Below are positions 9,360-23,100 of a stretch of 64,000 nucleotides of DNA, piece after piece (within the stretch, counting starts at the first letter, position 1; each line of letters opens with the position of its first letter). The stretch is from Rattus norvegicus (lineage: Eukaryota > Chordata > Mammalia > Rodentia > Muridae), in the NCBI RefSeq assembly GCF_036323735.1, contig NC_086026.1:53945039-54009038 (forward strand). The letters run 5' to 3'. Below the pieces are notes generated by a model. The model was not told the DNA's origin. It made no database searches and saw only the letters and a program-made list of their open reading frames with translations. The position numbers and the translations under genes were made by a program.

Positions 9360-12300
9360 ACATCTCATTTTATAATACTCTTTTATTTGATTAAAGAATT
9401 TGCCTTCGTTGTGTACATTGGAATGTTATATTCCCTATGTATTTTACAGGGTTACAAAATGTCTCTCATTTTAAATATTACCCCAAAAGTAATTTCAGAA
9501 AAAAAGTCTTTGTGAAATTAAACTTGACTTTAAAAATCATAGGGACAAACAGCTCTGAAATACAACTGGATTAATAAGATTTCTTGTCTACTTTACTACA
9601 TGACAGACTTCTTATCCCAGTCCCCTTCCTCAGAAAACCTCATGTGAAAACCAAGCTAGCGATAAGGATTCTTCCCTGATGCAGTTTAGGGGAAAGGGAA
9701 AGGCTAGGAACTTCTTTGGCCAGCGTCCGAGCCACAGCCCTCTGCGGCTGCTCTGCTTCATGGATAGAAAACTCTTGCCAGGGAAGGCCAGGTGTTTAGA
9801 GTGAGCGCTCTCTGCTCTGCAGCCACCTGAGAGAGTGGAGGCCATCTACTGTCATTTACTGCTTCCCACTGCTACTGCCTGCAGCCTTGCAGCAACTGGT
9901 CATCCGCTGATCATCCTCCCTACCCAGTGCAGTGCTTGGGGGGACTGGCTGATTCAGCCTCCATTGAAAAGGTAAAGGATCAAAATGAGCCGAGAAACTC
10001 CTACAATTATTACATGATGACACCAAAAAGGCTGAGAAGAAAAAGGTTTTCAGAAACAAGGGCGGAGAGGCGGGTGGGAAATGTCAGGTTAGATGGGGTA
10101 TATTTGAGTAGCCCCTTACTGCACACCAATATAATCCCCTGCCTCTCAAAATGCTACCAAATGGTGGTGAGGATGGGGCCTCTTCATTAGGGCTAATGAG
10201 AAATGGCACAGACTCACTAGACTCAGTTCTGCTGGAAAGACTGATGAAGGGAAGAGCATCTGGGAAGGGGAAGGAGGTGGACACAAGGACTCTAAGTGGA
10301 CTACAACACCCTGAGTGACAATGCTTCAACTCAATTGTCCCACAGCATGTAGAGAACTTTAAGTTTGGGTAGCATTAGCAGCAGACATGATTACATGTGG
10401 AAATGGATGGAGCCATCTTACTACGCATCTTGAAAAGGTGTGTCCATATAAAAGCTGCTTCTCAGCGAGCTACCTTTAATATCGATAGGAATGGGATTCA
10501 CAGTACTGCCTGCAACTGGAAGGGGACGGCTTACAAGGGAACAACTTCATAAAGAAATGGAGCAATGGATGGATATGGGAGAGAAAATAAGATAACCTTG
10601 TGTTTCAACTTTTAGACTCCACATCCCTCAAGCAGTTCACTGGCATTGTCTAATGTCAAGAATGGGTTAGATAACCTTCTTCTCAGAGTGCTGAAGACAA
10701 TACCCACAGACAGGTGACCCCAGTGCGTGATAAGTGTACTGAAAGAAAACAGAAAGCAAAGGAGTGTAAAAGACTCAAATCTATAGAGAAAACTTTGTAA
10801 AACAAAGTATGAAATATACCTGTATTTAGGGCTTAAAATAAAGGGAGACTTAGGTGAAGGCAGAAGAGCTATTTACTGGGGCATTCCCTGGAGAGATGGC
10901 TTCCTGCTGGCCAGTAAGATCTGCCAAAGAAATCAGCAGCCTTTCCCTTTATGTCAGCGTCATGTCTTTGTCAAAAATGTCTCTGTGACACCACAACACT
11001 GGGTGTGAGTTGAGGGTCCTTGCGCGCAGAGAACGTGCACTGTATCAGAAAAAAGGGGGGGAGGGGATCTCCAATGGCTTGTAAATTTGGAAAAACTCTT
11101 CAGCCACTTTTGGCTTCTTCTTTATTAATCTGAAATCCTTGCTTTTCAGCTTTCTCTTCTTGGTACTACAGGATTTCATATTTGTCCACTAAGAAAGTGG
11201 TCTCTGTGGAAAACCTAACAGGGCTGTTTCCATCTACCTGGGTCACTTTGGTAACCTAGGAAAACAAAGAGAGGGGAGGGGGGAGAGGAAAAACAACAGT
11301 GAGTCTCTGATATGTTAACTACATTTTCATTACAGATTTTATCACATTCTCTAAAATCAGGATCAAAAGTACCTTGGAAACACCAAAATGTACTCAGAGC
11401 TCATACTTGTTCCTTGTGGCATCATCTAATCTGTACTCTAGAGAAAACTGATTGGTACAGTAAGACGGACAGCAGCTGCCACAGGTAAAAGCCAGGATGA
11501 GTGGCAAGGCTCAGCCTGCCCTATAAAATCCAGGAAAGCCAGACATTCTATAAGGATGATCAATTAACATTCTGGTCCTAAATAAGTCTGCTACCTCTCC
11601 TGCATTACTTATTAAATTCATCTCAGTCTCCTGTCCAAAACCATACTATGTTGAAAGACCTTCTTCTTTTTCTACAGTTTATGTGTATGGGTGTATGGGT
11701 GTTTTGCATTCATGTTTGTGCATCATTTTGTGTCTGGTGACAGCAAAAGCCAAAAATAGGCATTGGATCAGCTAGGAGTGGAGTCACAGACACAGGAATC
11801 ACAGGTGGGCTGTCATAGAAGTACTAGAAGTCAAACCTGGTCCTCTGGAAGAGCAGCCAGTGCTCTTAACCACTGAACCATCTCTCCAGTCCCAGGATAG
11901 TGTTTCCTTCTTTTTTGTTTGTTTGCTTTTGTTTTTTTGAGATAGGGTTTCTCCATGGCTGTCCTAGAACTTGCTCTGTAGAGCAGGCTGGCCTCACACT
12001 CATAGAAATTGGCCTGCCTTTGCCTCCCAAGTGCTGGGATTAAAGGTGTGAGCAACTATGCCAGGCTCAGATCACATTTTTTAACAGGGCTTGAGGTATG
12101 CTAACCACACACTATTCACTGAGCCATCTTTCCAATTCTATGCAGCAATTTTGTGTCTAAAAAAAACCCCGAAGGCCAAGAGTACAACCCAATGGTAAAG
12201 CATTTGCCTAGCCTGCTGGGGCTCTGGGTTGGATTTTCTGCACTATTAAATACATAAAGTATTTTGATTTCCTGGATAAATGGTAAAGCGACAGTAAGGC

Positions 12301-15300
12301 AAGGGATATGCAAATAGACTTTAAGATACATGAGGTTAGGGCTGGAGAGATGACTCAGTGGTTAAGAGCACTGACTGCTCTTCCAGAGGTCCTGAGTTCA
12401 AATTCCAGCAACACATGGTGGCTCACAACCATCTGTAATGGGATCTGACACCCTCTTCTGGTGTGTCTGAAGACAGCTACAGTGTACTTATATATAATAA
12501 ATAAATCTTTAAGAAGATACATGAGGTTAGAAGGCACTTAGTGTACATGAATCATGTACAATCAGTAAGTACTCTTTTTTTTTTTTTTGGTTCTTTTTTT
12601 TGGAGCTGGGGACCGAACCCAGGGCCTTGCGCTTCCTAGGCAAGCACTCTACGACTGAGCTAAATCCCCAACCCCCAGTAAGTACTCTTATATGAAACAT
12701 TTTATTTATCTAAACTTTATCCATAGAAGGAGTCAGAGCAGCAGATGACTCAGGAGGTGTGTGTGCTCACTCTGCTGCTGAGAAGGAAAGAGCTGACTCC
12801 ACGAACCTGTCCTGACCTACACAAACGTGCTGGCACGCACATGGTCCCACATATACACACAAAATAATTTTTCCTTTTTAGATTTATTTTACTTTATGTG
12901 TGTGTATTTCTGTGCCTGGTGCCTGCAGAGGTCAGAAGAGAGCATTGGATCCACTGGACCTGGAGTTCTGGATGGCTGTAAACAACCATGTTGATGTTGG
13001 GACCCAAGCCGGGGCTCTCACAAAGAACAGTAAGTGCTCTTTATCTACTCAACTTTCTGGTCCTTACAAACAGAAGATTAAAAATACAAAACAAAACAAA
13101 ACAACCCAGAACTCTATGACTATGTCCCAGGAGGGACACCTGGTCTATATAGCAAGTTCTAGGCCAGCCAGGGCTACATAAGCAAACCCTGTTATAAAAA
13201 GGAGAAAAAAAAAAAAAAAGAGAAGTATGATGAGTCAGACTGGAGTCTGCAGAAGACTCTGGCTTTGATTTCTGCTTTAACATGAAGCTGTGCTACCTAT
13301 CAGGCACTTGTCCTGCCTTTCCCATATCTGCCTTCTGTTATAACAGAGTACCTGTATGTTGCAGTAATTCTTTTTGGAGATGAAAGAAACTTGAACAGGG
13401 AAGAAGTCATTGGGCTGCCCAGGAATGCTGAACTCCAGGCTGCCACTCTTATTTTTGGCATCAATCACTGGCAGGCACCACTCCAAGGTATTTCTCCGAC
13501 TGTCGTGTCGATATTCCCCATCGATCTCACCGATCACAGGTGCACCAACACCCGATCTGTTGTGAGAAACATTCAGTCATTATAGATGTCTAGAGCTCAG
13601 AGAACTCCAATAAGGAAAACCACCCTCAAATCTGATTACATATTTCAAATTCTGCCTTAAATTTTCCAGAAATTAAGCTGCTGGGCAACTTCAAGAATAA
13701 AAGTCGTTAACACCTTGACTAAGGATATCACTTAACTCTCTTTGTAGAAAAAGACAAATAGAACAGGCATTTAGGATATGGCTCTGGGAGCTGACTGGAC
13801 CTAGGAGCTAGCGGGGAACTCAGAGTGAAGATAGCTATAAAAATATTTTCATTGTAAAAAATCACTAATGGTTTGCTAGTTTAAAGTCATTTTTAAAACT
13901 TATAATTTAGGGTTGGGGATTTGACTCAGTGGTAGAGCGCTTGCCTAGCAAGCGCAAGGCCCTGGGTTCGGTCCCCAGCTCTGAAAAAAAGAAAAAAACC
14001 CAAAAAACAAAAAACAACAACAACAACAACCCCCCCCCCCAAAAAAAACCAAAAAAAAAAAACCCAAAAAAAAACCCAAAACCCATAATTTATTGGTGTT
14101 TTGACTGTATATGTTAGTATGAGGATGTTGTACTCCTTGAAACAGGAGTTACAAATAGTTATGAGCTGCCATGTGGTTGCTGGGAATTGAACCTGGTCCT
14201 CTGGAAGAATAGTCAGTGCGTTAACCACTGGGCCATCTCTCTAGTCCCCTGTTAAGAATTTTTTAACCATGAAACTCTTTAATAGATAATAATGAGAAAT
14301 AAAGCAGTTTGGAACTGGGGAGACTTTATGCACCAAAAATAGAGGTAAACTTGTCTTTGAGAAGATTTGTTTCCAAAAAGAGTTCATAATGTTTCACACC
14401 TTACTGAAGCCGATGCTAGTGAGCTGATCTGACTATAATGTAGTGGATTTATTTGGTAAGTGAAAAGTGAAAGCATGACTACAAGGTGTGGGCAAAACAG
14501 ACTGGAAAAAGAGGTGCATGGTTGTCTTTGGTCACAGATCAGGGCTAGTTAGGATGTACTTTGCACTCCCACGAACGGCTGACAAGCAGTGTCACCTACT
14601 CCCACAGATTCTAAATTTACCCTCTTTTAGTTCACCAGTGACACTGAATGCTTACATTAGGGGCAGGGTAAATGAGGAAAACAAAGACTACTTTAAGGGC
14701 AGCAAAAAATTTTAACTCTTTCCTGTCAATTTTTCAGTGCTTGCCCCTTCTCCCTCCCCAGTTCTGACTGACTTTTAATCTGCTGTAGACACTGGGGTAG
14801 AATGTTTTTCAAAGATCTCTTCAGACCACTGCAAAGTTGAACGAAGACACAGGAAACCACCACAGCCATAATTATAGAGTAGAGAGAAAAACCTAAAAAC
14901 CGTGGCATTCCAAAAATAGTCTAGTAAAATAAATCTCAACAAACAAAGTCCACCATCAGCAGTGCCTAAGTCTCACCACTGTTCAAGGTAGCTATTTATT
15001 CTTCTGAAGGAACAACTGACTTGTAAAGACAGTCACCCTATTATTTCACTTTTTTCAAATTAGGGTCTTTTTGTATATCACAGGCTTGAAATCAGAACTC
15101 TTCCGGAACTGTAGGTGTACTGGTTAATCCTATTAATGGGAATACTGGCATGGTGGTTTGAATAAATAATGGCCCCTCTAAGCCCATAGGGAGTGGCACT
15201 ATTATGAGGTGTGGCCTTGTTGGAGGAGGTGTCACTGGGAAGATGGGCTTTGAGGTTTCAGGAGCTCAAGCCAGGCCAAGTGGCTTACTGTTCCTGCTGC

Positions 15301-18300
15301 CTGAGGATCTGAACGTAGAACTCTTTGCTACCTCTCCAGCACCATATCTGCTTGCTTACCGCTATACTTCCTGCCATGACAATAATGTACTGAACCTCTG
15401 AACCTGTAAGCCAGCTCCAATCAAATGCTTTCCTTTATAGAGGGCTAGAGAGATGGCTCAGTGGTTAAGAGCACTGACTGCTCTTCCAGAGGTCCTGAGT
15501 TCAATTCCCAGCAACCATATGGTGGCTCACAACCATCTATAATAAGATTTTGTGCCCTCTTCTAGCCTGGCATACATGCGGACGGAATGCTGTATACATA
15601 ATAAACTTTTTAAAAATGCTTTTCTAAAAGTTGCCATGGTCATGGTATCTCTTAAGAGTAATAAGACAATGGGTAATATATTTTAAAAAGCAGAAATAAG
15701 GTCAGGCGGTGGTAGGCCATGCCTTTAATCCCAGCATTTGGAAGGTAGAGGTAAATGGATCTCTATGAGTTTAAGGACAGCCTGGTCTACAGAGAGAGTT
15801 CCAGGACAGTCAAGGCTACACAGAGAAATCCTGTCTTTAAAAAAAAAAAAGAGAGAAAGGGGAAAAAAAAGAAAGAAAATGAAAAGAAAAAAAAAAAACC
15901 CAGAAATAAGCATGATTAAACTAGGCTTGACCAAGATAAATCCCACAGTAATCAACAGATTAAATATTATTTTGTTGCAATAAAAGCCCAGGCACTTAAC
16001 AATATGAATACTCTGTGGCTCACAATCGGCAAAGGCAAGGCTGACGGTGAGGGTAAAGGTGAGGTAATGACAGTGTGCACTTTACTGGAGACATACATGA
16101 TATTTCCTGAGGACCTTGAGACTACGCCAATGAAATACACGAGACATCACTGGAAAGAGAACGTTAAGGTGTGCGTGTGTAACAGGACAGGATCTCACTC
16201 CATAGCCTAGGCTTACCTGGAACTCAAACTCAGAGGATCCTTCTGCTTTGGTTACTCAAGTGCTGGCATTAGTGTGTAAGCTAGCACACCCAGCTTGGCG
16301 CATGTTTCTCTTGCCTGTGCTGACAGGTTCTCAGGTATATACATGCCAACACTTACGGCACTGCATGCTTCATGTTAGCCAGAGCTGAAAGCTTCCAGAA
16401 CACTTAGTGAACCAATGTGGGCATACTGTATCCAAAACACTCCCACTTTCAGTGACAGACAAGGGAAAATGTAGGCTGGCAGACTAAGCTTCTCTGAAAT
16501 GTGCAAGAAGTGGAGTGTGACTGGAAATGGGTTCCTTTTCCTGGCCTTGGAGCCTACCTCAAGAAAATAGCTCTAGCACTACAATTAATTTGTCTTGGTT
16601 TCAAAGTAAATCCCACCCCTTTCAAAATGTACAGCTCACTTCAACATGGTGTTGAAGCCTTTAGCCACCACACTAAGAGACAGGAAGGTGGATCTCAGAA
16701 TTCAGACTTCATAGTGAGACTCTGTCTCAAAAAATTCATCCTAGTCACCAAACAAAGTATATAGCTCCATGCACTCTGACAAATGCACGCTGTCTGTGAG
16801 GTCTACCAATTCAAGTCATAGGACACTTCCACCACCCGGCCCCTTTCCCATATGTACTTTACTTTCTACCTCTTGATTTCTGTTAAAAGCAATTACCCTT
16901 TTCTAGAAAGCCCTATTTGTCTGCCTTCCTTTACAGTAGTCACGATCTCCACCCTACCTCCTTTCTCCCTCAAATCAGGGTCACACAAACCTCAAGATCA
17001 AAGCTCTGACACTCTTGTCTCTACCTTTCAAGGGCTAGGATCATAGGCCTGTGCCACCATACCAGACTTTACAACTGGTCGTTAACTTATTTTTAATCAA
17101 CTAATTGTTTTTGTTTTTTGAAACTGGGTTTGTATAGCCCTGGAGCTTGTTCTGTAGACCACGTTGCCCTGGAAATCAAGAGCTCCTCTGCCTCCAAAGT
17201 GATGCCCAACTAGTTATTTATGAAGAAGCAGAATCAGTTAGGCCTAGTGCTTCAGACCTATAATCCCAGCTACTCTTGAGATTAAGAAAGAACACTCTTG
17301 GCCACTTTGTGAAATTCTGTCTCAAAACCGATAAAAAGAGGACTGGGAATATAGCTCAGTGGTAGAGCTCTTGCTGTGTTTAAGCCTCTAGATTTAAGCA
17401 GTATAACCACAGTGGGGAAGAAAATGAGCAAACATTTCAGAATGGATACTCAGTGAGGTACTGCCACCAAAATTCATCCCCAAACCCCAGAATCAGTTCT
17501 ACAAATCAACACAAGGATAAGGATTAAGAGAACTTCACTTACGGGAGTGGGATGGTGATGACCACATCATTGAGCTCTAAATTATCTTCCTGTAGTTCAT
17601 ATTCTATGTTGACATCACAGCCGTTTCCACTTTCAGAAGGCCAGCAATTAACTGAGAAAAAAAAAACAAGGCCATCACACCTCAGCTTTAGAAAAAGAGT
17701 AGAACTGTTTCTTGGCCTTGGGCTAAGATCAAGAGTATGGAAGAATAGAAAATGTTAAAGTGGCAAATACAGCTGATCAACCACTGCAGATCTATAGCGT
17801 CCTATATACACCATACACTGGTGGCTCAAAGCCATCTGTGCTTTCAGCTCCAGGGGATCCGATGACTTCTTCTGGCCTTTACACTTATTCATAGGCAACA
17901 TACACTCACTCAAAGACACATACACATAAATCTATTAAAACATTTAAATGGTTAATTCAAATATACAAAATATAGCATCAGTTCCACACTGCCAAAAAGA
18001 ACTTGCTATGTCAATGAAGATAAGAGAAAACCCCTCACAGATACCTACTTGTCAAAGGAATAAAAGATTCCTCTGTTGTTTGTAGTCTCCACTTTAGCAC
18101 CCCTACATCGCTGTTGACTGGAAATGACTTCTCTGGGTTTTTCAAGCCAATGAGAGACTCTGCAGTAAAAAGTTTTTTATCCACATTTGGATGGGTCTGG
18201 AATGAGAAGAGAAGGACGCCTGAAGTTCAGAGTGACAAGTGAAGGAAGGGGCCAGCAAGATGGCTCAATAGGGAAAGGCTCTTGCTTCCTAGCAATAACC

Positions 18301-20058
18301 TGCGCTCAGTCTCTGGGACCCACAAAGAGGAAAAGAGAACCAACACTTGAAAGTTATCCTCTGTCTTCTACTCATATGACATGGCACATGCATGCCCACA
18401 CAGACACACACACATGGACACACACACATACACACATACACACATAAGCACACAACACAGACACATGCAGAATAAATGAGTGAATATACTAAAAATAAAA
18501 ATAAAGAGGCAGGGTTGGGGATTTAGCTCAGTGGTAGAGCACTTGCCTAGGAAGCGCAAGGCCCTGGGTTCGGTCCCCAGCTCCAAAAAAAAAAAAAGAG
18601 GCAGCTGAAAATGTAGCTTGGTTGGCAAAGCACGTGCCTAGCATATATGGGGCTCTGGATTCAACTGCTTACAGTCCTGGCACTCTCACGTTGGGGGCAG
18701 GAGGAGCAGACAGTTAGAAGTTCAAGGTCATGCTCTGTTCCATAGTGAGTCTGAGGCCAGCCTGACCTATGTGAGATCTTGTCTCAACGACTGCACATGC
18801 AAAAAGAAAGAAAAAAAGAAAAAAGAAGGAGGAATAACAGGAAATAAACCCTTCTGGGCTTACAATGGTGAATAAATAGGATTCCTAATAAATTATAATT
18901 TTTAAAAAAAATTTGTGGGAAGAGTTTCCTTCTATAAAGACAAGATTTTAGACCATCTTTACAAAAGGCCAAGGCTATAGTTGAGCCTAGCTGGAGCAAG
19001 AGCCTGTATTAAATTTGGAAGTACTGCAAAAATCTAATAGGAAATCCAGAGCAGAGACTATGCGGGTACTCAGTATGAAAAGCCCCTACATACCTGCAGC
19101 TGCACCCCTTTCTTATCTTCATTTTCTACATGAAGACGAATCCGGCCAAACTTGTCATCTGAGATCCTAAGCATGATCATGCCATGCAACTCCATATTCT
19201 GTAATCCTCCATCTCTCCCACAGGTCAGTGTGATCTTTTCTTCAATCTTCATATGCACACTATAGAACAGACGTAAGTCAGTATGTCAGGAGAGTGGTAA
19301 GTAGGCTGGGGACGGAGTTAAGTTGGTAGAGTTTGTCTAGCATCATGAACCGAGTGATCCCAGCGCCACATAAAACCAGGTATGATGGTACTGCTTGGGG
19401 ACATGTACTTGAGCCAGGGTTGGGAAGGGAATCAGGAGTTCAGGCCGTCTCTGGCTCACAGTGAGCTGGAGGTCATTCTGAGCACAAGAGACCCTATCCT
19501 TAAAAAGAAAGAGAAGGGGCTAGAAAGAGAGCTCAGCTGACAGAACACTACCACTCATGCAGAAGACCCAGGTTTGGTTCCCAGCACCTCACATGGAGCA
19601 GCTTACAATCACCTGTAACTCTAGCTGCAGCCAAAGCCCTCTTCTGGGGTCCTTACATACCTGTGCTCATGAGCATATAACACTACCCTTCCCAAACACA
19701 AATTTATACATAACTTAGAAGATTAAAAATAAAATTTAAAAAGAAAGAAAAGAAACCAGAACTCAGTGCTATTTTGGAGTTTAATAGTGATTAGCCTCAA
19801 TTAAAGCTTTATACTCGGGGCTGGGGATTTAGCTCAGTGGTAGAGCGCTTACCTAGGAAGCGCAAGGCCCTGGGTTCGGTCCCCAGCTCCGAAAAAAAGA
19901 ACCAAAAAAAAAAAAAAAAAAAAAAAGCTTTATACTCTTTTGGGGCCTACAAGATGGCTCAGTAGGTAAAAGCACAAAGCTTAATGATCTGAGTTCAATT
20001 TTTGAAACCCACAATGTTACAAAAGAACCAAATGCTGCCCGACTGTGGCATAAGTACA

Positions 20059-20123
<65 letters not shown>

Positions 20124-23100
20124 ATCAATTCATTGGGTGTTTTGTCTGTCTGTCTATCTGTACATACATATGTATGTGCACACTAAGTGCATGTCTGATG
20201 CCTGAGGCAGTCAGAAGAGAGCAACAGATCCCCTGGAACTGGACTTAGGATGGTTATAAACTCATCACTTAGCACTGGGAATCCAACCCAGATCCTCCAC
20301 AAGAGCCACAAATGCTCCTAACTGGAGAGCCATTTCTTCAGCCCAACAAACAAGTTTGTTAAAAAACTTTATACTTGGGGTTGGGGATTTAGCTCAGTGG
20401 TAGAGCGCTTGCCTAGGAAGCGCAAGGCCCTGGGTTCGGTCCCCAGCTCCGAAAAAAAAGAACCAAAAAAAAAAAAAAAAAAAAACTTTATACTTTGTGG
20501 AGTTCATGGATTGACACATGGCTGGCCATGGTGTTTACAGAGACTCTTTCCAGAATTTATCTTAAAAATAAATTCTTGTCTTCCAGGGACGGTGCTTAGA
20601 GGCACTTAGGAGGGTCCAGCATTTGACGTATGGTCGCAGGCTTTCCTACAATACAGCCTCTAACAAAACTAGGCTGTCTCGAACCCCTGGCAACACCTTT
20701 ACACCAAGGCTGGGAAAGCACCTAAATCCGCATGTAGTGTGTGCCCAGGCAGACTTCGAGGGGTCCGTGCTGTGAGACCCAAAGTCCTTATGAGATTGTC
20801 TAAGAGAAAGAAGCGTCAGCAGGGCCTCTATGCTTGAGGTAACTTAATCACTTAGAAAAATCTTAAATCTCATTTTTATGTGATGTTTAAAAGTCTGAAG
20901 TCTCCATTGATCAAGAACACATTCTGCTCTCACAGAAGATCTGAGTTTAGCTCCCTGTACCCATGTGGAGTAAGCTCACAACAGCTTTTAACTCCAGTGC
21001 CAGGGGAATCCAATGCCCTCTTTCTGGCTTCTGTGGGTACCTGCACTTACACATGCACAAGACCCATAAGTGTCAACACATAAGTTAAAGAATAAATAAA
21101 TAATCAATCTTTTTTTTTTTAAGGCATGGGGGCTGGAGAGATGGCTCAGAGGTTAAGAGTACTGGCTGTTCTTCCGAAGGACCTGGGTTCAATTCCCAGC
21201 ACTCATATGGTAGTTCACAACTGTCTGTAACTCCACTTCCAGGGGATCTGATGCCCTCACACAAACATACAATGCACTTAAAATACAAATAAAAAAAATT
21301 CTTTTAAAAAAAGGCCTGAAGCCTCAGCTTTTTTCAAAACAACCAAAATAGCACAAGTAATTTAATGAGCGATTTATCCAAGTGTAACTGTTCATTTCTA
21401 ACAAAACAGAACACACATAAAACAGAACAGTCCACTTTTATGCACACCCGATAGTGGTATCCTCCCAGACTCATCTTTCAGTTGACCTCCAAACTACCAA
21501 TAATTGTAGGTCTGGGATCAAGGGCAAGAAATTTGCATCTTGATTATATGAACTTGGTTAACCTATTGCTTAAAAATGCCACCGACCAATGTTTCAGTCT
21601 TGAGATAAAAGACAAATTAAATTATATTGGATTCAAATACATAAAATTTAGCATGTTAATTTGCTTTGAAGACCTTCACAAATTTTTATTTTATTTTTTT
21701 TCCTCCATCGTTATTAACTTGGGTATTTCTTATTTACATTTCAATTGTTATTCCCTTTCCCATTTCCGGGCCAACATCCCCTTTACCCCTCCCCCTTTCA
21801 CAAATTTTAAAGATTGACTTTCCTTTATAGTTTTAATTAGAAAAAGACAGAATAAAATATGGGTTAACGTAGCTCTAGCCCTATGAGGGTTTTTTCTTTG
21901 ACCTAGGCTTTCATATTACTGAGGCTGACCCTGAACTCCAGATCTTCCAGTCTCCAACTCACAAATGCTGGGATGTTCCACCAGGCCCTGCTCAAGGGAC
22001 AAGCTACACAACAGGCATAAAGCTACTTTTCCTAAATTAGCCAATAAAGGGCAAGTTTTAAACTTCACAGGAAATAGATGCTCGAGTCTCCATTGATATT
22101 TAAAGTGGGGAAAAAACATATTATAAGTTAATATTTGGAATATATAAAATTTTAATTCAGTAACAGTTAAAAGGCAGAAAAACATGGAGCTAGAATGTAT
22201 GTAGCTCAGAGGTAAACAGCGTGCTCAGCATATGAAAGGTTCTGGGTTAGATCCCCAGCACAAAAATAAATAAATAAGCAAGAACTGATAGAATTTAAAG
22301 ACAACCTTAAGGGCTGGAGAGATAAGAGCATACACTGCTCTTTGAGAGATACCCATACAGGTAGCTCAAAACCACCCCCAGATATACATGTGACTCCACT
22401 CTACAACCCCTACCACTCCCAGATATACATGAACTAAAAATAATAAAAACACCCAGGTATGGTAGCACATAACTTTAATTCCAGCATTTGAGAGGCAGGG
22501 GCAGGAGGATCTCTTGTGAATTTGAGGCCAGCCCGATATACACAGTTGAGTTCCAGGTGAGCCTGGGCTACACAGTGAAATCCTGTCTTAAAGAAAAACA
22601 GAACAACAACAATCTTTTTTAAAAGATGGTATTGTTTGTTCTTGAAGAAGTCACTGCTTACCTTTCCATATTAATGGGTGGAGCATGCACTTTGGCTGCT
22701 TCCGAGGTGCGCTTCCCCATGTTAGAAGACATAATAGTTTCGCCTTCAGATTTCAGTTTGTCCACAAAGTTATCTACTTCCTTTCCTTTAGCTCCAAGTT
22801 TCAAAGCCTTGCTGGGGCCTGAAGGTCTAATTGGAAAAATTTTAAAAATACAAAATAAATATATGGTAAAAACACAAAAAGCCACAAACATTAATTAGTA
22901 GCCTCCTACCAACAAAGTTTTCTCTGAAGGAATGTGAAGATCTTAGGAGAAAACATTTTTCATAGTGTTGGTGGACAACTACAACACTGATAGTGGAATA
23001 TAAACTTGCATAAATCGATAAATACTATTAATCATAAGTATCAAGTACACAAATATGAAAGCTATAATTTTAGAGTCATAAATGGTCTGATGAAAACACA

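Larger units (their letters stand above)
9360..11165 (-). other. Arcn1: Arcn1 3' UTR
   Basis: About 1.8 kb of sequence without recognisable SINEs follows the stop codon, unlike the SINE-dense DNA on either side; this fits a mature-mRNA 3' UTR. The 3' limit is inferred from the AATAAA at 9387-9382. Confidence 0.7.
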
